Source: SKLM01 sp964450435 (GTDB taxonomy: Bacteria; Chloroflexota; Anaerolineae; B4-G1). Taken from it: a DNA stretch of 50,309 nucleotides. Below the pieces are notes generated by a model. That model was not told where the DNA came from, made no database searches, and saw nothing but the letters and a program-made list of their open reading frames with translations. The stretch is taken from positions 1 to 50,309 of the forward strand of contig CAYVCX010000013.1 of the NCBI GenBank assembly GCA_964450435.1, given 5' to 3'. This document shows positions 18,278 through 27,600 of this stretch, one piece after another. Every line of letters begins with the position of its first letter. Position 1 is the stretch's first letter. The position numbers and the translations under genes are program-made.

Positions 18278-20488
18278 AGGAGCACACCCTCTGGCAGCGA
18301 CTGAGTCGTGCTGCGCGCGGCGGTTACTTCATCGCGGGCTCTTTGCTCATCGCCCTCCTGGTGCTTGCGGCGGTGTTGGGGCCCGAGTTGGCTCCTCACG
18401 ACCCCTACCTGGTGGGCCGCTTGCAGTGGATTGACGGGGAGCTGCGCAAAGCTCCCTTTGCGCCCAGCGATCTCTATCCCCTCGGGACCGATGACCTGGG
18501 ACGGGATCAGCTCTCTCTCCTCCTGTATGGGGCGAGGACCACCTTAGTCACGGCGTTCGTCGCCACGGTGGCGCGGGTGTTGCTTGGCCTTGTACTCGGT
18601 ACCCTGGCTGGCTGGTGGTCAGGACGCCTTTTCGACCGGGCCCTCAGTGCCGTCACCGACTTCCTGGCTGCCATCCCAGGCCTGATCCTGGCTATGCTGC
18701 TGGTATTTGCTGTTGGAGTCCGGCGGGGTCAGATTGCCTTCGTTGTGGCGCTCTCCCTGGTGGGTTGGGGAGAGGTCGCGCAGATTGTGCGGGGCCACGT
18801 GCTCGCCATCCGGAACAAGCTGTACATCATGGCCGCGCGGTCGCTGGGGCTCGGTCCGCTGAGCGTTCTGAGCCGTCATGTGTTGCCCAACCTGTTGGCG
18901 ACATTCGTGGCGCTTGCTGCGTTGGAAATGGGCAGGGTCCTGCTCCTGCTGGGGGAGCTGGCCTTCGTGAGCGTCTTTGTGGGTGGTGGGCGCATCGGCC
19001 ACGAAATGGCCTCATTCGAGACGCGTCACTACTTCGACGTACCCGACTGGAGTGCCATGCTGGGCACGTCGTGGCGCTGGTTTCGTTCCTATCCCTGGTA
19101 TCCTCTAACCCCGGCATTGGCTTTCTTTGTCAGCATTCTGGGCTTCAACCTGTTCGGGTACGGCCTGCAGCGATTTGTGGAGCGGGGGCGGTTCCATCCC
19201 AGTGGGTGGTCGGTCGCGCGCTTTCTTCTGGTGACTGCTCTCGTTCTGCTCGGTGCCAGCGCTCTTCTGAGGAGCAGTGGTCTCGAGGCACAGTTTGCCA
19301 GGCAGGTGCGCCAGTTTGACGTCGACCGAGCGTGGAACGACGTGAGCTATCTTTCTCGGCCGGAGCTGGAAGGACGGCCGACCGGATCGCGTGGGGCCCG
19401 TGAGGCTGCCGACTACATCGCCTCCGAGTTCCAGCGTGCGGGTCTGTCCCCCGTCACACGCGAGGGGGATTACTTTCAGCCCTACACAGCCGTCCGTGGG
19501 AGGGTGACCGCGGAACCAGACCTGCAGCTACTGGCGTCGGACGGCNNNNNNNNNNNNNNNNNNNNNNNNNNNNNNNNNNNNNNNNNNNNNNNNNNNNNNN
19601 NNNNNNNNNNNNNNNNNNNNNNNNNNNNNNNNNNNNNNNNNNNNNGAAGCTCCCCGGTTTGATCTGAACGCCTACTCGACCGTGGATCGGCTGCCAGACT
19701 TCCCCAATCTTCTCATCACCGAGTCCGCTGCCCAGGAGCTGCTGGCTGCGGAAGGGCTGAGTCTGAAGAAACTCCAGGCCGCGGTCGAGGAGGGAGAGGG
19801 GGTCAAGCTGCATACCGATCTGCAAGTGCGCCTAACGTACGGCCTGATCTACGATGAGGTCTCGGCGACCAACGTGGTCGGGTACATCCCCGGGCTGGAT
19901 CGAACCAGTCAGGCGGAGCGCATTCTGGTGGCCGCCAGTTACATTGGACGGCCTGCACGCGACGGTAAGGTGTACAATGGCGCGGATGAGAACGCCAGCG
20001 GCGTGGCAGTGATGCTGGAGACGGCGCGACTGTTGCACGACCTGGGGACGGTACCGAAACGCACCATAGCCTTTGCGGCCTTTGATGAGGTGGGGGGAGG
20101 ACACTTCGTCCGAAGCCCTCCCCTTCCGACCAGACCGTCGAATACGTGGACGGCGGTGATTCTTCACGGGCTGGCGGCAGGCGATCCGCGCCTGGCCCGT
20201 CTGGAAATGGGATCGGGCTTCGCCAAGGCCTTTGACCGAAGCGCGCGGCGGTTCCGGGTCCGCACGCAGGACCTGGACCAATGGCAGTTCTTTTTCGTCT
20301 CTGGCTACAGCCGGCTGGCTTTGGGAGATCCAAGTGCTCCGGACTCGTACCAGGGTCTGGTCGTGACCCGACCTGGGGACGGTCTGTCGGGCACATCGGG
20401 CGACACGCTCGATCGCCTGGACCCAGAGCTGCTTGGGGAGGCTGGTCGTGCGGTGGCGCATTACGTGATGATCCTTGGTTCGCGCTGA
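18274..20488 (+). CDS. DppC-type permease fused to an M28 peptidase-like domain, with a gap inside
   Basis: Residues 1-~305 form a DppC-type permease: first helix, YPLGTDDLGRDQLSLLLYG block, coupling loop NKLYIMAARSLGLGPLSVLS, and last helix in FFVSILGFNLFGYGLQRF. An extra helix (~312-332, FLLVTALVLLGASALL) follows, then a YLSRPELEGRPTGSRGAREA segment typical of the start of M28 metallopeptidases. After the 100-N gap the frame resumes at 19646 and has NGADENASGVAVMLETARLL, an M28 hallmark. Other M28 positions are altered: the zinc-binding GHxD is ASYI, the EE pair is DE, and a later Asp appears replaced (VILHGL). An odd helix number would place this domain outside. Permease certain; peptidase activity doubtful. 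Confidence 0.85.
19546..19645. other. Scaffold gap (100 N)
   Basis: Exactly 100 N, a placeholder of unknown length. The reading frame before it (from 18274) and after it (from 19646) differ by one if the gap were truly 100 bases, so the real distance cannot be 100 if the gene is intact. Most of the PA-like or early M28 region should lie here. Confidence 0.95.
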
Positions 20489-20521
20489 TCTAGAGAGCAT
20501 TCTCGGCTGTGCAAGTTCGAG

Positions 20522-20547
20522 CTGGGCCAGGGGGAGGCATGGCCCAG
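20522..20547 (+). terminator. Hairpin after the permease-M28 gene
   Basis: CTGGGCCA (20522-20529) and TGGCCCAG (20540-20547), 8 bp with a 10-base loop, 33 bases after the stop and within the 212-bp gap before the amidase gene. No T-run. It plausibly marks the end of the importer region; I see no other element in the gap that I would defend. Confidence 0.4.
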
Positions 20548-20700
20548 GGATGGGAAATCAAGGTGGGTTTCTCGTCGTTCCTCTCGCAATCTTGAGCTGA
20601 GGTCATCATGCGGTCGGCCGCAGGCGAGAGGGGACTTGATGAGGGGCTCCGGAAGCTTACATGAGAGCTCAAACAACCGGCACACAGTAAGGGGGTTGAG

Positions 20701-21630
20701 ATGACTGAGCACCATCTGACAGAGGAGCTTCAGCAAAAGTATCATTACGTCATCGGGCCCCACGCGGACCCGGTGCTCCGCGTCCGACCGGGGGATACCG
20801 TCGTGGTGGAGACGGTGGACGCGTTCGAGGGCAAGATCGAGAGCGAGGACACGCTCCCCACAGAGGTGCTGAATATGCCGTTTGTGAATCCGCAGAGCGG
20901 ACCGATCTTTGTAGAGGGAGCGGAGAAGGGGGACGCACTGGCGGTGGAGATCCGTGAGATCGAGCCGAGGGGGCCGCAGCCCCGCGGGACTACGTGCCTG
21001 GTGCCCCACTTCGGCGGGCTGACGAGCACCGATCGGACGGTCACGCTGCAAGAGCCGCTACCGGAGGTGGTGCGGAAGACGGAGGTGACCGCGGAGGGCA
21101 TCGTATGGAGCGATGAGCTGACGCTGCCGTACGAGCCGTTCATCGGGACGATCGGCACGTCCCCGGAGATCGAAGCCATCGGAGCGTTGACCCCGGACAG
21201 CCACGGGGGGAATATGGACCTGCCCGACGTGGCACCGGGGAGCACGCTGTATCTGCCGGTACGGGTGAGGGGGGCGCTGCTCTACCTGGGGGACGGGCAC
21301 GCGATACAGGGGGACGGCGAGGTGTGCGGGGTCGCAGTAGAGATTGCGACCACGACGACGCTGGGCGTGGACGTGGTGAAGGAGGGGTGCCTGACGTGGC
21401 CGCGGCTGGAGAACGATGAGTTCATTATGAGCATCGGCAGCGCGCGCCCGCTGGAAGACGCCGCGCGGATTGCGTACGGGGATCTGGTGGAGTGGATGGT
21501 GGCGGGCCACGGGTTCGAGCGCTGGGATGCCTACATGCTTCTGTCGCAGGTGGGGAAGGTGCGGCTGGGGAATATGGTGGACCCGAACTACACGGTGGGG
21601 GCGAGCATCGCGAAGCGGTATCTGGGGTAG
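20701..21630 (+). CDS. Acetamidase/formamidase family protein
   Basis: 309 aa, ATG at 20701 with AAGGGGG upstream. The whole length matches the FmdA/AmdA family, which hydrolyses short amides to the acid and ammonia in the cytoplasm: the early HADPVLRVRPGDTVVVET block, the NPQSGPIFVEGAEKGDALAV region, PHFGG, the GTIGTSPE and DSHGGNMD motifs, and LGDGHAIQGDGEVCGVAVEI near the active site. It stands alone between the importer region and the minus-strand block. Substrate unclear (formamide, acetamide or another amide); the peptide importers upstream may only be neighbours. Codon use is strongly G-ending, like the genes at 8960-10989. Confidence 0.9.
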   Translation: MTEHHLTEELQQKYHYVIGPHADPVLRVRPGDTVVVETVDAFEGKIESEDTLPTEVLNMPFVNPQSGPIFVEGAEKGDALAVEIREIEPRGPQPRGTTCLVPHFGGLTSTDRTVTLQEPLPEVVRKTEVTAEGIVWSDELTLPYEPFIGTIGTSPEIEAIGALTPDSHGGNMDLPDVAPGSTLYLPVRVRGALLYLGDGHAIQGDGEVCGVAVEIATTTTLGVDVVKEGCLTWPRLENDEFIMSIGSARPLEDAARIAYGDLVEWMVAGHGFERWDAYMLLSQVGKVRLGNMVDPNYTVGASIAKRYLG

Positions 21631-21802
21631 ACGGCGGGCGGACGGCTCGACCAGAAGGTGCGAGGGCTGCGCACACGGGGGAAAGCGGTGGCGTCGGCGT
21701 CCGACACAACGACCACGCGCGAAGAACTATTGGGGCCAGTTATGAAAGGCTGCGTTGAGGGAGAGCCTCAGGCAAAGGCGCGTCCTCAACCTCGGTTTTC
21801 TT

Positions 21803-21840
21803 CCTCGGCTGTCCCGGCACGGCTCGGGACGGAACCGAGG
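21803..21840. terminator. Hairpin between convergent genes
   Basis: CCTCGG (21803-21808) pairs with CCGAGG (21835-21840) and, inside it, GTCCCG (21811-21816) with CGGGAC (21825-21830). It lies between the amidase gene (plus) and the methyltransferase gene (minus), where a bidirectional stop is expected. Neither side has a T-run. The rest of 21631-21878 shows nothing I can name. Confidence 0.45.
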
Positions 21841-21878
21841 GGCGAGGGGTCCCTTGGTGCGAGGTCGCGCCAGAGCGC

Positions 21879-22730
21879 TCAGGCGGGCTTGCGGAAGACC
21901 ATGACGTATTCGTGCTTGAAGATGTAGAACCCGCCGCGGAGGGCGCGGTAGCGCCACAGGTTGCTGCTGCGCCCCTTGCCCCGCTCGTTCCCGGTGATGT
22001 TCTTCACGATGACGGCCTTGGTCCGGAACCCGACGCGCTGCATACGCTCCAGGCAGTACAAGCTGAGGGGGATGAGCTGGCCCTGGGTGTACTTGTCGCC
22101 GATGACGAGGACGGCGAAGCGCTTCGGTTCGAGGAGCTCGAAACCGTGGCGAGCGGCGGCCTCAAACTGGTTGAGGAATTGCTCCAGGTCCCCGGCGTTG
22201 GAGAGGTCGGCGGGGTCGTCGGAGAAGGCGATGATGTCGTGGTAGGGCGGGTGGAGGATGAGGAGTTGAGCGTGCTCGGTTCCCATCGCGGTCAGCTCCT
22301 GCCGCACGCGGTCTGCGGTCTCCTCTGTCGTGGAGTCCCCCTGCAGGAGGCGGATGCGGTCGCCAAGCAGCTCCGGGCGGATCTTGCTGCCCACGTAGTC
22401 CACCAGATCGGCCTTCAGCTCGACGCCGACGAGGCGGCGTCCCTGTCGTTGGGCCTCGATGGCGCTGGTACCGGAGCCGAGAAACAGGTCGAGGACCACG
22501 TCATTCGTTTTTGTGTAGCGTAGGAACGTTTGGGTGGCGATCTGGGGGACGAAGTTACCGTGGTAGTCGAGCTCGTGACCGCCGCTGGCGTCCCGGGAGT
22601 CGATGATCCAGAGGCTGTCGGTCCAGACGTGATCGTAGTCGCGCCAGCGGTCGAGATCGATGTCGGAGTAGGGCGGGCTGTTCTCGGAAGAGGACGACTG
22701 ACCCGGTTCTGGCTTGTCAGTCTTGTTCAT
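21879..22730 (-). CDS. DNA (N4/N6) methyltransferase-like protein
   Basis: 283 aa. ATG at 22730 has GGAG upstream; the frame is open for 15 further codons but those look non-coding. Motif I for S-adenosylmethionine binding is DLFLGSGT at ~81-88 and the catalytic motif IV is HPPY at 160-163 (usual [DNS]PP[YFW]), so the order is I then IV. An N-terminal DYHGNFVPQIATQTFLRYT block precedes motif I, as in site-specific amino-methyltransferases of the N6_N4_Mtase group. No restriction enzyme gene is adjacent, so it is an orphan methylase or part of a broken system. The His in HPPY is seen in some relatives and makes the exact target uncertain. Confidence 0.8.
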   Translation of the reverse strand: MNKTDKPEPGQSSSSENSPPYSDIDLDRWRDYDHVWTDSLWIIDSRDASGGHELDYHGNFVPQIATQTFLRYTKTNDVVLDLFLGSGTSAIEAQRQGRRLVGVELKADLVDYVGSKIRPELLGDRIRLLQGDSTTEETADRVRQELTAMGTEHAQLLILHPPYHDIIAFSDDPADLSNAGDLEQFLNQFEAAARHGFELLEPKRFAVLVIGDKYTQGQLIPLSLYCLERMQRVGFRTKAVIVKNITGNERGKGRSSNLWRYRALRGGFYIFKHEYVMVFRKPA

Positions 22731-22995
22731 TGGTGGGGTGCTCCGGTTTTCTGGCGCAAGGATACAGGGAAACACGGGACGGCGCGTGTGTCCGGGCAGA
22801 AGAGCAGGCGCTGCCGGGGCCGGAAAATGCGCACAGCAGAGGGGCGAGAATCCGGGACTTCCCTCGGCTGGGGTCGGGATGGCAGGACTGGGAAGGACTG
22901 CTCCGTCGCGCTGCTCGTCGCGATGGCGTGGTGCAGAATGTGGAAGCTTCCCGGCTTCGACTGACCGCGCTCGGGTCCATGGGAAGTTCCATCAT

Positions 22996-24450
22996 CTAAG
23001 GCTGGGGGCGGAGGCACTGAGGCGGTCCCGGCAGTGCCTCCAGCTCCGCTTTGGTGACGATCTCGTCGAAGATATCCGCTCCTGTGAGGCCGGTCTTTGT
23101 GCTAGTGACTACGCTCAGGTCGCGGCGGAAGGCGTGCGACAGATCCTCGCCGGTGGCGTAACGGGTGAGGGCCAGGGCGTGGACGGCGTTGGCGATGGCG
23201 TAGCGCGGTTCGTAGCGATCCAGGTCGTCGAAGAAGAAGGTGCAGCTGGTGTACATCCGCTGGCGGTGGAACTGGGCCTCGAGGAGCTGGAGCAAGCGCC
23301 GCGTCTCCTGTTCCATCAGGTGTTCCAGACCGTTGTCGTTCAGGAACGCTTCGCCGGACACCTTTCCCAGCACGACATCGATGTAGCCGTCGCGCAGGGG
23401 CCATGGGTCGAACCCGAGCTGGCGGGCCTTGCAGGTGTAGACCGTGTCCAGGTCAGCGGCCAGGTTGTCCAGAGCGCGCCGGAGAGCCCCCTTCCAGCGG
23501 CTGTCCCCCGCCGTGCAGTCGCATCCGACGAGCCAGCGGTCCAATCCATGAGAGCAACTCCAGGCGGTGTTCTCCACGATGTTGATGTCTGACTGCGGCG
23601 GGTGCCGCTTGAGGTACATCTCAAGCGTTGTCACCTGGTACCCGTGACGTGGGCCGCTGGACAGGATCTCTCTGAGCACCTCCACGCCCTGGCGGTGGTG
23701 ATGACCAAAGGTCTCTCCGTCGGTGGCGACGACGTACAGGCCGTCCTTCTCGCAGCGGGACGCCATGTGGGTCTGCAACCATTCGTCGACGTACTGCGAA
23801 TCGGGCATTGCAAAGGAGAGATGGTCGGAGAGATCCCGATCGCGGACGAAGATGGCAATGTCGCTGCCGTTGGACAGCGCCACCCGATAGGGCCCTCCCG
23901 CTGCTGGCCCGTCCCGGTTGGACGACCGACCGTAGACCTGCTCATCCGACAGGATGGTGAATCGGATACCGGCGGCGGCGAGGACCTCAAGGGTCTCGTA
24001 GTCGACCGCCATCTCGGGCAGCCACATGCCCTGCGGCCGGCGGCCGAAACGGTGCTCGAAGCTGGCGATGCCCCAGCGCACCTGACAGATCTTGTCCCGG
24101 CGCCGGGCGAGGGGGAGGATGGTGTGGTGAACCGACTGCGCGAGCCCATTGCCGACACCGTGGGCATCCTCATGGGCCCGCTCAGCGGCGACGATCCGCT
24201 CATAGGTCTCGTGAGCATGCTCATCGAGCCAGCGGGCCAGGGTGCCGCCCAAGTTGAAGCTGATGTGCTCGAAGTTGCCGACTCTGGCGTTGGGAGCGTA
24301 GCACTCGGCGGTGATGCGCTCGTTCCAGTTGGTGTATGGAGCTGCGCTGGGCTCCCTCAAGATGCGGCCGGTGAACGGGTCTTCTCGTTGTGGCTGGTAG
24401 AAGTGCCCGTGGATGGCGAGATAGCAGCGTCGATCGGGTTCACTCTTCAT
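22996..24450 (-). CDS. Glycoside hydrolase family 57 protein, DUF3536 type
   Basis: 484 aa, ATG at 24450. GH57 motifs are clear: HGHFYQP (14-20), GMWLPE with the likely nucleophile Glu146, and TDGETFGHHH with the likely acid/base Asp244. The family contains amylases, branching enzymes and 4-alpha-glucanotransferases acting on alpha-1,4-glucans in the cytoplasm. Proteins with this N-terminal form usually carry a long DUF3536 C-terminal region; this one is shorter than the roughly 800-residue members I know. It has its own promoter at 24505-24533 and lies downstream of the GH13 and GH57 genes on the same strand. Confidence 0.88.
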   Translation of the reverse strand: MKSEPDRRCYLAIHGHFYQPQREDPFTGRILREPSAAPYTNWNERITAECYAPNARVGNFEHISFNLGGTLARWLDEHAHETYERIVAAERAHEDAHGVGNGLAQSVHHTILPLARRRDKICQVRWGIASFEHRFGRRPQGMWLPEMAVDYETLEVLAAAGIRFTILSDEQVYGRSSNRDGPAAGGPYRVALSNGSDIAIFVRDRDLSDHLSFAMPDSQYVDEWLQTHMASRCEKDGLYVVATDGETFGHHHRQGVEVLREILSSGPRHGYQVTTLEMYLKRHPPQSDINIVENTAWSCSHGLDRWLVGCDCTAGDSRWKGALRRALDNLAADLDTVYTCKARQLGFDPWPLRDGYIDVVLGKVSGEAFLNDNGLEHLMEQETRRLLQLLEAQFHRQRMYTSCTFFFDDLDRYEPRYAIANAVHALALTRYATGEDLSHAFRRDLSVVTSTKTGLTGADIFDEIVTKAELEALPGPPQCLRPQP

Positions 24451-24504
24451 GGCATGGTCGTCTCTCTGCGCTGACGTGGTCCGGGACGGTGTTATGCGCA
24501 GCTT

Positions 24505-24533
24505 ATTCTAGCACTGCAGGCTCTTGCTGACAA
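24505..24533 (-). promoter_or_regulatory. Sigma-70 promoter for the GH57/DUF3536 gene
   Basis: Read on the minus strand: -35 TTGTCA (24528-24533), 17-base spacer, -10 TAGAAT (24505-24510). Transcription would start near 24498, about 48 bases before the ATG. Five of six bases match consensus in each box. Confidence 0.7.
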
Positions 24534-24547
24534 CGCATCATGGTATG

Positions 24548-24571
24548 CGGGCGTGACTGTCTGCACGCCCG
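24548..24571 (-). terminator. Hairpin downstream of the GH13 gene
   Basis: CGGGCGTG (24548-24555) and CACGCCCG (24564-24571) with an 8-base loop. It lies ~100 bases after the GH13 stop and just upstream of the next promoter on the minus strand. No T-run, so termination here would be weak or factor-dependent. Confidence 0.4.
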
Positions 24572-24670
24572 GGTCGCGGGGGCTTCCTGTTGCAACCAGG
24601 GTCGCCGGACGAGCCTCAAGCCCGAGGAGGGGGACGCCACAGCAGTCTTCAAGTGGTAGAGGTGGGTCAG

Positions 24671-27600
24671 TCAGCTTCTGGCGGCGTCGAGGAGCCTCTC
24701 CACCCGATACTCGGACTCCTCCTTGGCACGCTGCAGGTCCCGGATCACCTGATGGCAGGCAGCGATGGCCGCAGCGGCTTGCTGGGGTGAACGATCGGTG
24801 TCGGCCCATATACCGACGACGGCGACCACTTCCATCCACCACAGAAGCTCCTCGAACGCCTCGGCGTTAAACCAGAGCACGTCCTGGTAGCGGTTGACCT
24901 GCATAAGGCGCTGAACCTCGTTGTCCTCCAGCCACGAGCGGAGCACCTGATAGGTCCTGCTCTCGTCAGGTCCGGGGGTCTCGAACCAGCGCTGGTGCGT
25001 GGTCAGGACTTTGATGGTGCTGACCGCCCACGAGGCCGATCCCTCACCGAGACCCAGGTCCTGCAAGACACTGGTGGTGATCTTACTGAGCAGCAGCTCA
25101 TCGTGCCAACTGCGGCTGATGTGGTCGAAAGCTGACCGGTCGGCGATCTTCCCCAGAGCGTGGGTGAAGAGCCATCCGAGGAGTATCGACCAGGTGCTGA
25201 CGTCGTCGTCCAGGCCCACGGTGGGCACCGCTGCCGGGCCCTCGCGGAGGTATTCAGCGGGGGCGTCGGACAGCGGCAGGCGGCTGCCGATGGTGCGCAG
25301 CTTCAGTATCACATCCAGCTCTAGCCGCAGTTCCCCGGCCAGTGCCTCTTCGTCGCCGTCGGCGTCTGCCCAAGTCTTGATCTCCTGGAGCAGACGGGTC
25401 ACATCGCGTTCGACCTCGTCGTACAGCTCGTCACGCTCCTCTGCTTCGATATCTGCGGCCCGCATCAAGCGTCGGAACGTCTCGGCGTTCACCAGCGTCC
25501 TGAAGGGCCCGTGGACGGGCTGGAGGAGAAGCTCTTTCAGGGCCTCATCGATGCTGGGGACCCCCCGTCCGTCGAGGAAGGCGGTGAGCTGGGCGTACTG
25601 ATGCCAGGCTGTATCGCGGACCTGGCGGAAGTCGAGGAGGACGTGCGTCTCATAGGCGCCAAGCTCGGCGTAGAGGCCTCTCTGGTGGAGCTCGCGGTTG
25701 CTGCGGATGTACTCGAGATTGCTTGTCTGCTCGCGGAACGTGGTGAAGGTTTCGTCGTCGTCACGCAGGTCGAGGCCTTCGCCCACGGAGCGCCGAACCA
25801 ACCGCTTCGCACCGTCCTCCGATTCTACGGTATAGGCGACGGAGGTGCGGACCCAGCCGCGGGTCTCGGCGTACTTGTTGTGATACAGGACCAGGGCACG
25901 CTCCTCACCCACGCGATTCGAATAGGCAAAGACGTCCTCGTTGACGTAGCCCTCCAGGGTGTAGAAATCGTACAGAAGGAAGCCGTTCACCCCGGCGAAG
26001 AGATACCGGCGATGGAGCAGGGGGAAAATCTCGCGCTCGTGCCGTCTCACCAGGTCGCGATCCGGCCGCTCGTCCCAGTAGGCGCGGCGGTACTCCATGC
26101 CGTACTTCTCGGTGTATCCTTCGATCTGTCCGTGTCCGAACATGGGCAGGCCGGGCATGGTGGCCAACAGGGTGCAGATACCGAAGTACTTGTCGCCCTT
26201 GCCGAACTGCTCCGCTGCTGTCTGCTCGTCGGGGTTGTTCACGAAGTTGACGTAGCGCTTCATAATGCGTGGATCGAACTCCAATGTGTTCTTCATCACC
26301 CGGCGGTACTTCGCGTTGTCCTCGTCGCGGAGCATGTTCATGAAGGCGCTGTTGTAGACGCGATGCATGCCGAGGGTGCGGACGAAGTAGCCCTCCATCA
26401 GCCAGAAGGCCTCGGCCAGCAGTAGCGTGTCGGGCACCTCCTGGGCCACGCGGTCGACGACCTGGCGCCAGAACTCCTCGGGCATATGCTCGTCGAACTC
26501 CTGCTTGGTCATCCCGTGTTCGGCCCGGGATGGGATGGCCCCGCCCGTTCCGGGCTCGGGGAACCAGAGCCGCTGGTAGTGTTTCTTGGCCAGAGTCATC
26601 GCGGCGTCGAAGCGGATGATAGGAAACTTGCGCGCCACGTGGAGGATCATCTGGATCGCCGCCTCGCGCACCTCCTCTTTCAAGAAATCGAGCTGGGCGG
26701 TGTCGTTCCAGGGCATGCTGGTGCCGTCGTTGCCGTGGTAGATATAGCGCTCGTCGCCGGTCCAATGATCGACGCGCTTGAAGACGACGGCGGCATCGGT
26801 GCGGTCGTAGTAGCCATCCTCCAGGTAGATCCCCACCCGTTCGTCGTCGCACAGATCCGGCCCGGTGAAGGAGTAGGAGGGGAAGGGAGAGCAATCAAGG
26901 GACACGAAGCGGTCGGGGTGCTCGACGACCGAGCGCGAGTCGATGCCCATGTGGTTGGGCACCATATCGCTGGCGAGGCGAATACCGCGCTGCCAGGCCC
27001 GGTCCCGCAGGTTCGCGTAGCCCTCCTCTCCGCCCAGGTCGGCGGCGATGCGGTAGTCGTCGACGGAGTAGGCGGAGGCGACGGCCTCGGGGTTGCCCAT
27101 CATCTGTTTGATGCGCTGCGAGGCCGAGCTGCGCTCCCAGAGCCCGATGAGCCAGAGACCAGTGAAGCCGCGGCGGGCGAGGGTGTCCAGCTCCTCGTCC
27201 GGCACCTGATCCAGTCGGGTGATGGAGCGCTCGTACTTCCTGGAGAGCTGGTGGAGCCACACGTAGGTGTTCTTGGCGAGGAGGACGACGTTGGGCATCC
27301 AGTCCTGGTCCGGGCTGAAGCGCTCGTACTCAAGGGCTTCGAACTGGTAGACGCGGCTGGGCCCGCGGCCGAGGAAGGAGGCCTTCTCCTCCTCGGCAAT
27401 GAGATCGAGGCTGCTGAGGAGCCGGTACAGATACCTGCCCAGGAGCTGGCCCCAGCGTCCGCGCATGAACTCCAACTGACCGGAGAGGGAGTGGGGCGAG
27501 GCCTTGGCAGGACTGCGGAGCAGATCGATCAGGTTCTGGCCATCGGGGCCGAAAGGGGGCTGCGTGTCGAAGAAGGCGTGGAGCCCGGACATCATCTCGC

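Noticed and set aside
21755..21790. GGGAGAGCCTCAGGCAAAGGCG, resembling the end of a glycine riboswitch (CTCTCAGGCAAAAGGAC in part)
   Set aside because: The core GCCGAAGG element and matching stems are missing, and no downstream gene on the plus strand could be controlled.
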